A DNA stretch of 64,000 bases, from positions 37,572,840 through 37,636,839 of the forward strand of contig NC_061869.1 of NCBI RefSeq assembly GCF_907164915.1. The letters run 5' to 3'. This DNA comes from Impatiens glandulifera (lineage: Eukaryota; Streptophyta; Magnoliopsida; Ericales; Balsaminaceae). Below the pieces are notes generated by a model. It saw only the letters and a program-made list of their open reading frames with translations, was not told the DNA's origin and made no database searches. This document shows, in pieces, positions 10,590 through 21,800 of this stretch; the first letter of the stretch is position 1, and the number at the start of each line of letters is the position of its first letter. Made by a program: the position numbers and the translations under genes.

Positions 10590-12501
10590 TCATTGTCTGA
10601 GGGCATTAACGGTTAAAACATTCATGAGGAACATGATCACCGTCAAAGGTATTATTAACATAACTATCTTGGTTGTGAGACACTTGATTGTGAAGAAGTG
10701 AATTGTCATGAAGTCTACCACTAGTGACTCGTTACTAAATAGGTGTTGCTCAATGTTTCGTAGTATTTCATCGTTGTTGTTTACTGTCCGGACATTGAAT
10801 TGTACATTTTCCTCTTGTATAGAAGGCATAACATTTGACATGAATGGAATTTGGTCGTCCATTGGTAGGGTGTTAGGTGCACCATATGTTTCTATTGTAT
10901 GACTGAAATTGTTGACAGTAGAAACATTATTACTTTATTGGTAATGCATACCTACAACTAATAGAAGAAATAAAATAAGAAAATCATAATTCTATTTATT
11001 GTATATATGAGTAATAAGTTACATGCATTTTGTAATGATGAGTCATGTATCTGAATAGAGTTCGGGTGATCATGCATCTGGAGTTCGAATGCATCGAATG
11101 TAGGTTGTAGTTAGTCTGGTCATATTGTGGAGGAAACATTTGGGCAATGGGTCATATTGTGGAGGTAACATTTGGGGCAATGGATATGACATCTCTAGAG
11201 AGGGTAGAGATTGAGGCAATTTTCCCATACCAAATTAGATGTTTGAAGTATTCGAATTGTTGGGTTGGAAGTACGGAAATTCTATCACGGGAAACACATT
11301 TTTACTAATATCCATCAAACGAGAATCACTTTGCAAGAGCGTCTCATAGTGTTTATCAAGTATTTCAGGAGGAAACGTGATATGATGAATCCTAGAAAAC
11401 AAAATTTGATAAAAATTGATGTATCTTAATTGACCAAATTTTGCATGGGATTTGAAGCTCAATCCTTGACTATGAAATAATAAGTTAATATTAAATATGT
11501 ATAACAAATATGAAATGAGACATCATTCCACTTCTTTACACTATTCTTGGTATAAGGTACATTCGATTTTTTTAATGTGAACTAAATTTACCTAAAAATG
11601 GATGCTTGACCTTCTATGAAATCAAATGACTCGTCCCAAAATGTTTTCCTCATCGGTACTGGATCACGCTCTCCAAATAATAGAGGAGATTTGTTCAACT
11701 AAAAAATAAAAGGCATCTTATCATAAAATCTCACCTTATCAATCAAATCATGTTTCAAGTTTAGATTTATTTTGATAATTCATTGTGATAATTAATTAAA
11801 CTATCAAATGGAGCATATTAAAAAATAAAGAATGGAATGGTAGCTCTAACCAACTTCTAAAGTTCCGGGTTGATTCTCAATCATAGTGGCCCTGATTGCC
11901 TTGATGTCACTAAAATGAATCTCCATCTTACTTTTTAAGTTATTTTCAAAAAATTCCCACACGATTTTCTTAGTTGAATAGTAACATTTGTCCTTCAACT
12001 CACCTTCGTATCTTAAAAGTTTCTGCATAATCATTAATTTAAGTTACTTAGTATTAGTGCAATTCCAAATATTATCTAAAAAGGATTATATGATCAACCA
12101 TTTAACGAGAGTCAATATTTTGTTTTAAGCCAATAACTTCTATTATAATAAATTGTCAAAAAGTGTAAATGGTTTAGAAGAAAGTAAATATAACTAAACA
12201 CAACAACATAGTCAATGGAGAACAAGATTATGTGATTCAACAAAAACTCTCACCTCCCAAGTGCCAATCTTGAGAAATATTATTGGAAAATTGGTAACTT
12301 TATACTTTTCTTGGGTTGATATGGGCATTTTGAACCTTTCCAGGAAATGTAGTTCATTGATATCCATTTCCATGTTATGTCCGGAGCCCTCCAAAAAAAG
12401 TAAATGTATTTACTAAATACTAAAATAAAAAGAAGTGTGGACAAATGATATTTATAATTGCATACCACTGTCATGTTGGAAGACTCTATTACATCCTCCA
12501 T
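10590..12501 (-). pseudogene. TRF-like 8 (TRFL8)-type plant protein, multi-exon pseudogene
   Basis: Six exon-like blocks lie in order on the minus strand with GT/AG borders: 12501-12466 (MEDVIESSNMTV), 12388-12254 (ending NFPIIFLKIGTWE), 12022-11851 (KLLRYEGELKDKCYYSTK.. to ..PGTLEV), 11698-11592 (FGERDPVPM to EGQASIF), 11391-11237 (RIHHITFPPEILDKHYETLL, then stop TAA 11237-11235) and 10902-10590 (ending NALRQ). The motif order (LKIGxWE, EGxLxxKCYY, VWE, IEIHxSDIxAIRA, PGTLEV, EGQAS, FPPxxLDKHYExLLQ) matches, from memory, a plant-only family annotated as TRFL8; its biochemical role is not established. Two faults argue for a pseudogene: exon 3 ends in phase 1 but the visible acceptor of exon 4 needs phase 0, and exon 5 has the early stop followed by a frame-shifted proline/glutamine-rich repeat (MLPPQYD, MFPPQYD at about 11120-11180). 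Confidence 0.65.
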
Positions 12502-12640
12502 TAGACCAAATATATTTCTCTTTCGTTATCTCTGATCTACATATGCTTAAAACATATATTCGATGTTATATTTATAGGATAAGCTCATGGGTTAGAGAAA
12601 GTAACGTGAAAAAGAAGGATAGAAGGATAGCAAGTTGAGA

Positions 12641-13350
12641 TTTTGCTTCAAAACACTTTATTTTTTGATAGGTTCAAATTTAATGCGAAAGAGAAGAGGA
12701 TATGTAATTAATTAAGATTTTGCTTAAAACTAACTATTTTGTAAATTATTTTGAAATCAACTACTTAGAGTTTTTTATTCTAATTTATGTTTAAGAATAG
12801 CTAGTCTGTGCTGCTAGTAATAATCATTTTTAAGAAGAATGACTAGCTTGTGCCACCTGTAATAATCATTTTAATTTTATTTTTAAATAAAAATATTCAG
12901 TTAAATTTATTTAAAATTAGATATTTCACTATGTTTGATAAGAAAAATTGAATTTTATTAAGAGTACAATATTTATCAAAAGTTTGAATTTATTTTAAGA
13001 GTCAACAAAATAAATATTTTTGGTTAATTTTTAATTAATATATATATATATATAGTAAAATTGAATTAATAGATGAAGGGATAAGAATCATTCTTTAAGA
13101 TAATGAAGTTTATGAGTTCAATTTTTATTAATAAAAATATATTAAATTGAATTAATTTTCAAGATTATAAATATATATATTAAAAATACTAAATTTGACT
13201 TTGAAACATTTTATCAACTATTTCATTTGAATAATTTAATATATTAATTGAACAATTTAACTATTGTCACATATAACCATGTTATGTTGAAGACTACTAC
13301 TTATTTCTTTAAAAAAAATAAAAAAATTACTAACGGATTTTATACTCAAC

Positions 13351-13393
<43 letters not shown>

Positions 13394-13400
13394 GTAAATG
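12641..13400. other. AT-rich spacer, no gene seen
   Basis: Low-complexity AT-rich sequence with a short tandem-like pair near 12795-12870 (GACTAGCTTGTGCCACCTGTAATAATCAT and a variant, part quoted elsewhere not needed) and TA microsatellites at 13040-13053 and 13352-13388. No coding potential. Confidence 0.6.
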
Positions 13401-13404
13401 CATA

Positions 13405-13640
13405 TTTGGGTCGAATTGTGAATTGTGGTAGACCTGCACATAAACATAAAATGATTAAAAATATTTTTAAAAATGTTATATGTATGTTTAAAACTTGAAA
13501 CCTATCAAAAATAAGTAAAACTCTTTACCTAAATAGGCTAATAATAAAACATTATATTTTTAAATCAACACTAAATTTAATGATAGCGGGACATTCTTAA
13601 CAAATATAAGTTCGACTTTTTATGTAACTAATATATATAT
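13405..13640 (-). repeat. SINE-like dispersed repeat, copy 1
   Basis: On the minus strand it reads ATTAGCCTATTTAGGTAAAG, then TTTTTGATAGGTTTCAAG, then CATACATATAAC and a tail with GTCTACC and CGACCCAAATAT. Compared with the better-preserved copy at 19040-19255, the first two blocks sit where pol III A and B boxes lie in tRNA-derived SINEs. This copy is diverged. A flank TAAAAAGTCGAACTTAT-type is shared with copies 3 and 4, so the family may extend beyond the tRNA-like part. Confidence 0.5.
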
Positions 13641-13689
13641 ATATAATGAAGCTTAATTTTAATGTGTAGATTGCTGGGTCGAGTGTTGT

Positions 13690-13880
13690 AGTTAATTTGA
13701 ATATATATGCGAGAATAAATTAATATTTGGGTCGGATTGTGGGTAGACCCGCCGATAAATTTAGAACGGTTTAAAATAAAATAAAAAATGATATATGTAT
13801 GTTTCGAACTTTCAACATCACAAAAACAAGTACAACACTTTAACCAAATGTGATTAATTTGTGGTTTGTCGAGGAATAAT
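13690..13880 (-). repeat. SINE-like dispersed repeat, copy 2
   Basis: A second diverged copy immediately next to copy 1. On the minus strand it carries AAAGTTCGAAACATACATAT, the CGTTCTAAATTTATCGGCGG block, CCACAATCCGACCC and ATATATATTCAAATTAACTAC, all in the same order as the copy at 19040-19255. Confidence 0.5.
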
Positions 13881-14640
13881 AGTCTGATAACAATTGAAAG
13901 TGGTTAAAAAATATTAAAAAATATTTGATTGACCAAATTGTGAGGTTACAACGTTAAATGTTAAAAAAATATGAATCAAATATTTGATTGATCAAAATGA
14001 AAGTGTATGTTCAAGAGATAGGAGGTTCAATGAGAAAAAATATGTGAGAAGATTAGTTGTTTTATCGAAATGAATAAAATATGAAATGAGAGTGTTTTAT
14101 TTTAATATATTATTCGTGATTTATTAAAAAAATTTAAACAATACATATTATTATAATTTTTTTATTAAATTATTTTTGTTTATATTTTTATCTGTGTGTA
14201 CAGAACTGAAATCTTCGTTTAATAAATTGCAATGTTTAAAATCTAAAAATTATATATGATTAATTAATAGGTGAAGTTGATAATTTAAATTTACCATATA
14301 TTTATAAATTTTATGTATGCAGAATATGGTTTATAATGATTTGATGTTTCTTTTCCTATTTTTTTTAAACTTAATTATACATAAACATAAATAAACATTT
14401 AAATAATATTATTTATAACTTAAACTCTTAAACAATTTTTAAAAAATTGCAAATAAACCTAAATCATCCATATTATGATGTTCTTTTTATGAGTATTGAC
14501 AAAATGATTATTTAGAAACAATATTTGTAAATAATTTATAGGTGCAATTGTGTGTAAGTATAATTATCGATTAATTTTGTGAAATAAATACATATATATT
14601 TTATATAAATGTGGAGATACAACGATAAAAAATTATATAT
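13881..14640. other. AT-rich spacer, no gene seen
   Basis: AT-rich sequence with a short near-repeat of AATATTTGATTGACCAAAT at about 13920 and 13978. Nothing coding is supported. Confidence 0.6.
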
Positions 14641-14649
14641 ATATTTTGT

Positions 14650-16163
14650 AGAAACATTTTTTATAGGATCGGCGTAATCGATAGAGACGGGGGTCTGACT
14701 ATTGATGACGACTTCGGAAAAATGATTTGATAGAAATCCTGTCAAGGATTTAAATCACTTTTTATTCTGCACAACCTCTTGCAAACTCTTGAACGATTCA
14801 AGTGCAGAAATGTTTGCGTGAGATTGAAGCTAAGAACCAAGAATAAAAAGATGACAGAAATAAACAACAAAGCAGTTTGTTTATGGATGTTCAGAGTTAA
14901 CTCTCCTACGTCACCCCTTCTTCCAACCACCGGAAGGATTCACTACACTTTCAACGAATCAAATACAATCGCACTACTAGCTCACTGTTGAACATAACAA
15001 GCTCTGTTCAACTTACAATATGAAGAATATCACTCAGCTAATACAATGCTTTGATTCTAACTTTTTCTTTGATTAACACACAGTAAAAGCAAGAAAGCAG
15101 CTAACAGTTTAAATAAAATAATCTGAGTATCGATAGATCGATAATTCTTTCAATGTCCTTGAGGATCTTTAAATAGGAGCAGGTACCAACGGTCGAATCT
15201 TCATAATGACACGTGGCGAGCTTCCATTGGAACGCTTCCATAGTACACAGCAGACTCTGAGCACTAGAATCGTGGCCGTACCAATCTGGTAGTGCGCCAA
15301 ATATTTTTCAAGGATATTCTTGCAAAAACAAGTAGTGGGAAGAATATTTTCTTACGTGGAATTAATCAATTGGTTGCAACTGCCTGTCATACTAATCTTC
15401 ATAGGTAATTGGAGCAGGAGTAGCGTACAGCTAGTTGATCGTGAGTAGACGGATGCTAGTCTAATGAAATGAGACGCCTCCGTCTAATAGCATCATCCAT
15501 TAGACCACCTGGTCTAATGGGATTAGACTTCACGTTTAATTACAATTCACTTCAGACTAATATGAAGGAGTTAGACTGACGTGTAACTTCCATTAGTTAA
15601 ACTGCACGTTTAACTTCCATAAGTTAGACTGCACGTCTAACTATACATCCCTTCAGACTAATCTGAAACAGTTAGACTACACGTCTAACTCTCACTAGTT
15701 AGACTGCACGTCTAACACCGCTAATTAAACTGCACGTCTAACTTCCATAAGTTAGACTGCACGTCTAATTATAAATCCCTTCAAACTAATATAAAAGAGT
15801 TAGACTACACGTCTAACTCTCACTTGTTAGATTGCACGTCTAACATCGCTAGTTAGACTGCACGTCTAACTTAGCTAGTTAGACTGCACGTCTAACTCCG
15901 CTAGTTAGACTGCACGTCTAACTCAGCTAGTTAGACTCCACGTCAAACTCTGCTAGTTAGACTGCACGTCTAACTTCGTGCATCTAATGCCAAGTCGGTC
16001 TAATGAATCTCATTAAGACCAAGTCTAATTTAACCTGTTTTTGATACACCTGCACTATAAAACAATTAGACGCATAGATTGATTTTTCACTATACATTCA
16101 TCATCTAAATTCCAATAGTCAAACTACTTTGACACTTATTCAAAATAATTTGACCCAACAATT
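14650..16163 (-). mobile_element. LTR-like unit A (minus strand), possibly Sirevirus-type Copia
   Basis: On the minus strand it starts TGTTGGGTCAAATTATTTTG at 16163, just after a degenerate purine stretch (GATTTAGATAAAAAT), and ends near GATCCTATA at about 14650. It has a promoter-like block with CACGTG (ACACGTGGC at about 15210), GACCGTTGGTACC and a TATTTAAA box at 15168-15175. Downstream are CTTCCGGTGGTTGGAAGAAG and the ACGTAGGAGAG block seen near the 3' end of Sirevirus-like LTRs. The same features in the same order occur in unit B. The LTR identity is inferred from start and end motifs and promoter layout; no pol gene is attached. Confidence 0.5.
15480..15990. repeat. Hairpin minisatellite in unit A
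   Basis: A tandem array of ~26-bp units with core GTTAGACTGCACGTCTAAC, a 7-bp inverted repeat around TGCAC. The best-preserved run is 15846-15980. Individual units differ at single positions, and longer spacers containing TCCCTTCAGACTAAT occur every few units. Confidence 0.9.
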
Positions 16164-16184
16164 TTTATCTAAATCATATATTGA

Positions 16185-18173
16185 TAGGATCGGCTTTATC
16201 AATAGAGACGGGGTCTGACTAATGATGAAGACTTAAGAAAAACGGTTAGATAGAAATCCTGTTAGGGATTAATATCTCTTTCTATTCTACGCAAACTTGT
16301 GTAAACACTTGAAACGGATTCAAGGCGGAATTATTTACTTGGGTTTGAAGCACAAGATGAAATATGAAAAGATGGCAGAAATGAAGAACACAACAGTTTG
16401 TTTATGGATGTTTGGAGAAACTCTCCTACGTCCCCCTTCTTCTAACCACCGGAAGGATTCACTATATCACTATTGAACATAACACTTAGATCACTATTGA
16501 ACATAACACTTTCTGTTCAATTACAAGAAGATGAAGAATATCACTCAGCTAATAGTGTTTTGATTCTAGCTCTCTCTCTCTCGATTCACACACAGTACAA
16601 TCAGAAAGAAGCTTCACAGAATAAGTTCAGTAAGTAAGATGATTGAGTAGTCTCTCTTTGCAAAATCAGATTGCTTGTTCGTAAGATTGCTTGAAAAATC
16701 GATGCTTCGTCCGTTGTCCTTAGGATTGATTAAATACTGAGCAGGGACTAACGGTTGAATCTTCAAGAATGAAACGTGGCGCTCTTCCATTAGAAAGCCT
16801 CCATTGTACACAGTAGGTTCTGAGCACAAGGATCGTGGCCGTACCGAACTGGTTGTGCGACGAATATTCCATCAGGGATGTACCTGTAAAACGGGTAATG
16901 TGAGGAAAATTCACTTTCGTGGCATTCCTTGATTGGATGCATATAGCTGTTGTACTAATCTTCACTGGAAAGTGGAGCAGGAGTAGGGTACAACTATAGC
17001 ACGTGGGTAGGAGAAATGCTTGATTCAAGCGTACTACTTAAACAGAGCATCAGACGTATTTCAGTTAAACGAATCTGTCTAATGAAATAAGTCAACTCCT
17101 AATAAAAAACGTCTATTAGACCGCCTGGTCTAATATAATTAGACTCGCGTCTAATTTACATAACCATTAGACGGGTACGTCTAACTCCACTGAGTTAGAC
17201 TGCCACGTCTAATTCCGGTTCTACCTCAGACTAATCTGAAGAAGTTCGACTCACGTCTAACTTTCACTAATTAGACAACCCGTCTAATTGTTACATAACC
17301 ATTATATGGGTAAGTCTAACTCCACTAAGTTAGACTGCCACGTCTAATTCCGGTTCTACCTCAGTCTAATCTGAAGGAGTTAGACTCACGTCTAACTTTC
17401 ACTAATTAGACAACCAGTCTAATTATTACATAACCATTAAACGGGTACGTCTAACTCCATTGAGTTAGACTGCCACGTCTAATTCCAGTTCTACCTCAGA
17501 CTAATCTGAAGGAGTTAGACTCACGTCTAACTTTCGCTAATTAGACAACCCGTCTAATTATTACATATATTAGACTTACACGTCTAACTCCGATGAGTTA
17601 GACTGTACGTCTAATTCTATTAGACTTGTGTCTAATTCTATTAGACTTGCGTCTAATTCCGCGTATTCATTAGACTACCCATCTAATTATTTACGTCTAT
17701 TAGACTTACACGTCTAACTCCTATGAGTTAGACGGTACGTCTAATTCCGCGTATTCATTAGACTACCCGTCTAATACTTTACGTCTATTAGACTTACACG
17801 GCTAACTCCGATGATTTAGACTGTACGTCTAATTCTATTAGACTTGCGTCTAATTCCGCGTATTCATTAGACTAACCGTCTAATTCTATACGTCTATTAG
17901 ACTTACACGTCTAACTCCGATGAGTTAGACTGTACGTCTAATTTCGCATATTCATTATACTACCCGTCTAATTCTTTACACATCTATTAGACTTACACGT
18001 CTAACTACGATGAGTTAGACTGTACGTCTAATTCTATTTGACTCACGTCTAATTCAATGCGAATGAAAATCAAAATCGGTCTAATGGCCCTCATTAGTTC
18101 CAAGTCTAGAGGCATGTTGTCTCAATACACCTGTATTAAAACTTATAAATTATTTCATCATCAAAATATCAAG
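16185..18173 (-). mobile_element. LTR-like unit B (minus strand), tandem to unit A
   Basis: A direct second copy of unit A's architecture: GTCTCTATTGATAAAGCCGATC at its 3' end (about 16190, quoted in part), the TCCGGTGGTTAGAAGAAGG block at about 16440, a TATTTAAT box near 16733, GACACGTTTC-type block near 16770 and GTACGGCCACGATCC near 16840. The spacing between B's end and A's start is about 20 bases, so if these are LTRs almost the whole internal region has been lost. Its left boundary on the minus strand is cut at about 18175, where the inverted duplication begins. Confidence 0.5.
17085..18065. repeat. Hairpin minisatellite in unit B
   Basis: A longer and more diverse array than in unit A. 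Cores include GTTAGACTGCCACGTCTAA, ATTAGACTTACACGTCTAAC, ATTAGACTTGCGTCTAAT and ATTAGACTACCCGTCTAAT. It also shows a higher-order period: blocks of ~120 bp (CATAACCATTAGACGGGTAC to TTAGACAACCCGTCTAATT) repeat three times between 17155 and 17570, then a different ~125-bp block repeats from 17575 to about 18030. The inverted TTAGAC/GTCTAA arms are kept while loop and spacer vary. Confidence 0.88.
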
Positions 18174-19039
18174 GGATAAATTATGTAACTTACAATCTTT
18201 TTTAAGAAAAGTGATTATACATGTATTTTATAACTACTTCAAGTAATTGTGTTGATTCCCACTTTTAATTCATCTCGCATCGTCACAAGGTTTTGACTTA
18301 TTAAATAGGTCATAGAATATTTAAAGAGGCAATATGCAAAATATTGTAATTTTTCCTTAATTACCATTTGATTATATATGTTAATTTATTTCATAAATAG
18401 TTAATATATTTTTTTAAATTTTATCACCATAATTTAACTATTTAATTATATATTATTTAATTTATAAATAAATAATATTTTTTAAAATCTTAATTGTATA
18501 ATTAAACCTATTAAATTATATATTATTTTATTTCATAAATAAATAATATATTTATTATTAATAATATCTAACATTTATTAATAATAAATCATTATTTGCT
18601 TTGATCTAATATATCAATTCTTAGTGTGACCTCAATAAACACAATTATAATAGTTATAGGTTTTTAGCTTATTGTATTTATCTTCTAGTAAAACATTACA
18701 ACTCCTAAAATAATTAAATTAAAATATTTTTAATAATTGTTATATCCAAAATTAGTCATTACACATTAACTTAAAAGAGACAATTCCTTCAATCTCTCAC
18801 TTGTCATTAAATAAACTTGGAAAATCCTCGTGCGATTGCAAACGAATAAAAATATAAATAAAATAAAAAAATAATAATACTATTAAATTTTTAAAATTTT
18901 TATAAATCACGAACAAATATATTAAAATAAAATAAAATAACGATTTCATATAATTAGTTAGTTATATATATATATATAGATTAGTTAGTTAAAAAGTTGA
19001 ACTTATATTGTTAAAATTTCTCAGGTTCATCTAATTTGG

Positions 19040-19255
19040 TGTTGAATTTAAAATATAAAGTGTTATTAGCCTAGTTGGTTAAAAGGGTTGTATTTATTTT
19101 TGATAGGTTGCGAGTTCCAAACATACATATAACATTTTAAATTTTATTTTAAACCGTTTTAAATTTATGGGCGGGTCAACCCACAATCCAACACAAGTAT
19201 CCATTACTATCACATATATATTCAAATTAACCACATCTCTCGACACGGAAATTCA
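19040..19255 (+). repeat. SINE-like dispersed repeat, copy 3 (best preserved)
   Basis: The block TTAGCCTAGTTGGTTAAAAG resembles a pol III A box (TRGCNNAGTTGG) and GATAGGTTGCGAGTTCCAAA a B box (GGTTCGANTCC), about 40 bases apart, as in tRNA-derived SINEs. The tail contains GGGCGGGTCAACCCACAATC and TATATATTCAAATTAACCAC. It is present in both arms of the inverted duplication, so it predates that event. SINE status is inference from the two boxes. Confidence 0.5.
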
Positions 19256-19445
19256 GATATTTTAAAATGAAACATCATTATATATAGATAGATGTGAAAA
19301 TACATTTGTCTCTTAATGGGGTTTCATTCACTAGATCATTTAAAATTATCACATTTGTTAATAATAAATTATTTGGACATATTATTTAATATCCATAAAT
19401 AATAAATAAGCATGTGTTAGAGTATAATATAATATTGATATTATC

Positions 19446-21800
19446 AGATTTATGGTGAAAATTCCGGCAGCAAATTCTCTCAACACGAATAATACGATCG
19501 CCACGAACGACACATTCGGCACGAACGACACAATTGGCACGATTTGCACGGTATCATGTTCGCGGTTCTCTTATTGTGATCACGTTGTTAGTTGCTTAGT
19601 GTCTCTTGTCAAACGTGCGCACGATCGACACAATCGTCGAAATTGGCACAATCGGCACAATCGACACAATCGGCACGAACGACACAATATCGACTCTAAT
19701 TTACAAGCTTGGTTGGAAGGTTAGGGTTTCTAGTTTAGCCTGTTTTGTATAGCTAGGTTTTCTGGTGTACCCTATTCTGTAATCGTTCTTCTTTTTTTCT
19801 TTGTGCTTTGTTCTGTTTTTCATTAATATTGGAAGAAAGAAAAGCAATAAGTATAAGGATGTCAAAGAATTTGTGATGAAAGGTTTAAGGAAGGTCGCTA
19901 AAAAGAAAATTCATATTATTGCTAAAGAAACAAATCAGGAAAAACGGGAATGCAGCAAAGGTAAGGAACCAATTATTGTTAAAAATTGTGAAGAAAATGC
20001 TATAGGAAAACAGGGGAAGAATTTGGAATGTTGGTTATAATGAAAGAGCCAACCTGTTTGGTCTTCAAACTAGATTACCAAACTCCTAATTAATGCTAAG
20101 AATAGTGAAATCATAATCAGTAAAGAGAAAGCTTAGCAAATAACAGTCCAACTCAATATTCATTATCTCCAGGACTGGAATTTACTGAAAAAAATAGAAT
20201 GTGAGGAAATAGTTAAATGATCAGTTGATGCAATGAAGGAGCTAATGCAGTCTCCCAAAACTAAGACCTGCACTATTAGGAGTAATTCAACAAGGAAAGT
20301 CAACGAGGTATGGAAGAATAAAGCAGAAAAAAAATCTAAAGATCATACCTACAAGGAAATATCTACTTGGGGGATATCCAAACAAAAGTAGAGGTACTCA
20401 ACTCTCTTTTTGAATTTAAACTGCCTTCTAAAGTAGAGGATAAATGTATTGAAGACTGGGAGTTTGTAGTGGTTGAAAACTTTATTGGGAAAAATAGAGT
20501 ATCATTCCCAACTACCAAGGAGACTGTAATTAAATAGTGGTGAGAAAAGGGGCTTGAAAAAGATTCTGCAAATATACATGATCTCTATTTCTTGTAGTTC
20601 AAAAAGGGCTTAAATCTGAAATAAATTTTGGAGAAAGGGCATACTTACATAGGATCAAATTGCATGAAGCTGGAAACGTGACCAGAAGAGATAAATCTAC
20701 AAAGCAAATTTCAAAGAAATAACCTAGATTTGGTTCAAGCTTTGGAACATTCCAGCCCACATGTACAATACTGAAGTAATTAGTCATTTTGCAGGTACAA
20801 TTGGGAAACCATTATATATGGATCCAATAACTAAAGGAGGAGATCACTTGTCCTTTGTTAGAATTAGCATTAAAGTGCATCATAAGAGTGTCCTACCAAT
20901 GAAAATGGCAGTTGTTGACAGAAAAGGAAAGCACAATGTCATGAAGATCTCTTATGAATGGAAACCAAAAAGGTGTACTTTCTGTAACACTTTTCTACAC
21001 AATAAATGTGATAAATCTAAAGAAGAAGAGTAGAAAAGCCAGGAAATAGAATAGAAAAAGAAGAAAATAGAGCAGGCTAAACTCAAAGATCAAACATTTG
21101 TAGAAGAAAGCAAGAAGGATTATGAGAAAATGAAAAGCAGCGAAAGAAAGAAAATAAAGGGAATCAAGGTGAAGAGGAAAAGAAAATTTTCTGTAATGCA
21201 AAGGAATATGCTTAAAATGGAAGATGAATCTCAAGTTGTTGTTGAGGAAACACAAGATGAAAACACCCATAATTTTAAAGCTGAAACAAAGAATTCTAAA
21301 TCCGATAAAGAAGATTCTAAAACCGATGTGGAGTTTGAAGCTGAAGATAAGGAAGACAAGAATACAGAAATTCAAGTTGAAGATAACAAACGTAAAAGTC
21401 CTAAAAATCTTAGAAACAATTCTTTCTATTAAATAAGAACGGGCTCGTACAAAAAGAGAATTCAAAATGAGAAACAACAATACTCATCATCCTCTTCAAT
21501 ATAATTTCCTTTTCTAGTTAGTGGAAGAGGAAAGGTAGAGGAAGAGGAAGGGGAAAGGGAAGAACGCCTCTCAATGAAGATAGATGGCATGCGAAAATCC
21601 CAAACTGGGATGATTAGGTTCGAACGTAGTCTTTTCTATTTATAATCTCTGTTTTTTAGAATGTATGAATTCTACTAATTAGTTTTTTTAGGATCTTTTA
21701 ATTGTCATCCTTAATAATATCTAGGGTTTGTCTAGCTTTTATTTCTGACCCTCTCACTTTTGGAATATTAATGAAATGGTTTTAACCGTTTCCCAAAAAA
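19446..21800 (+). mobile_element. ORF1-only non-LTR retrotransposon (LINE), left copy
   Basis: A 2355-bp insertion flanked by the 14-bp target duplication ATATTGATATTATC (19432-19445) and ATATTTATATTATC (21801-21814). Its 3' end, TTAATGAAATGGTTTTAACC then CCCAAAAAA, is typical of plant L1-type LINEs. It carries only an ORF1-like gene: no endonuclease or reverse transcriptase is present, so it would depend on another LINE. The 5' 250 bp is a low-complexity array of 9-bp-type words (CGGCACGAACGACACAATCG). The element interrupts an LTR of the miniature LTR element. Confidence 0.85.
19801..21432 (+). pseudogene. LINE ORF1, DUF4283/zinc-knuckle protein, left copy, broken
   Basis: The left-arm counterpart of the better-preserved gene at 57554-58957. 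Fragments in order: a basic N terminus (19801-20040), the DUF4283-type nucleic-acid-binding domain (about 20230-20800, including FVVVENFIGKNRVSF and IKLHEAGNVTRRDKS), then MYNTEVISHFAGTIGKPLYM at 20761 and the zinc-knuckle region EWKPKRCTFCNTFLHNKCDK at about 20955, then an acidic/basic tail to 21432. It has stops (e.g. in KEEE then TAG at 21031) and an extra A near 20602 relative to the right copy, so it is not functional. Confidence 0.8.

Noticed and set aside
15480..15990. CRISPR-like look of regularly spaced palindromic repeats
   Set aside because: Spacers are themselves repeats of the same family, there are no unique spacers or cas genes, and the context is a plant LTR-type element.
19040..19110. 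Possible tRNA gene from the A- and B-box-like motifs
   Set aside because: No cloverleaf can be drawn and the sequence is one of four dispersed diverged copies, so a SINE-like repeat fits better.
19452..19724. Small protein with His-Asn-Arg repeats
   Set aside because: It is the translation of the low-complexity array at the LINE 5' end; the right-arm copy differs in repeat number and frame.
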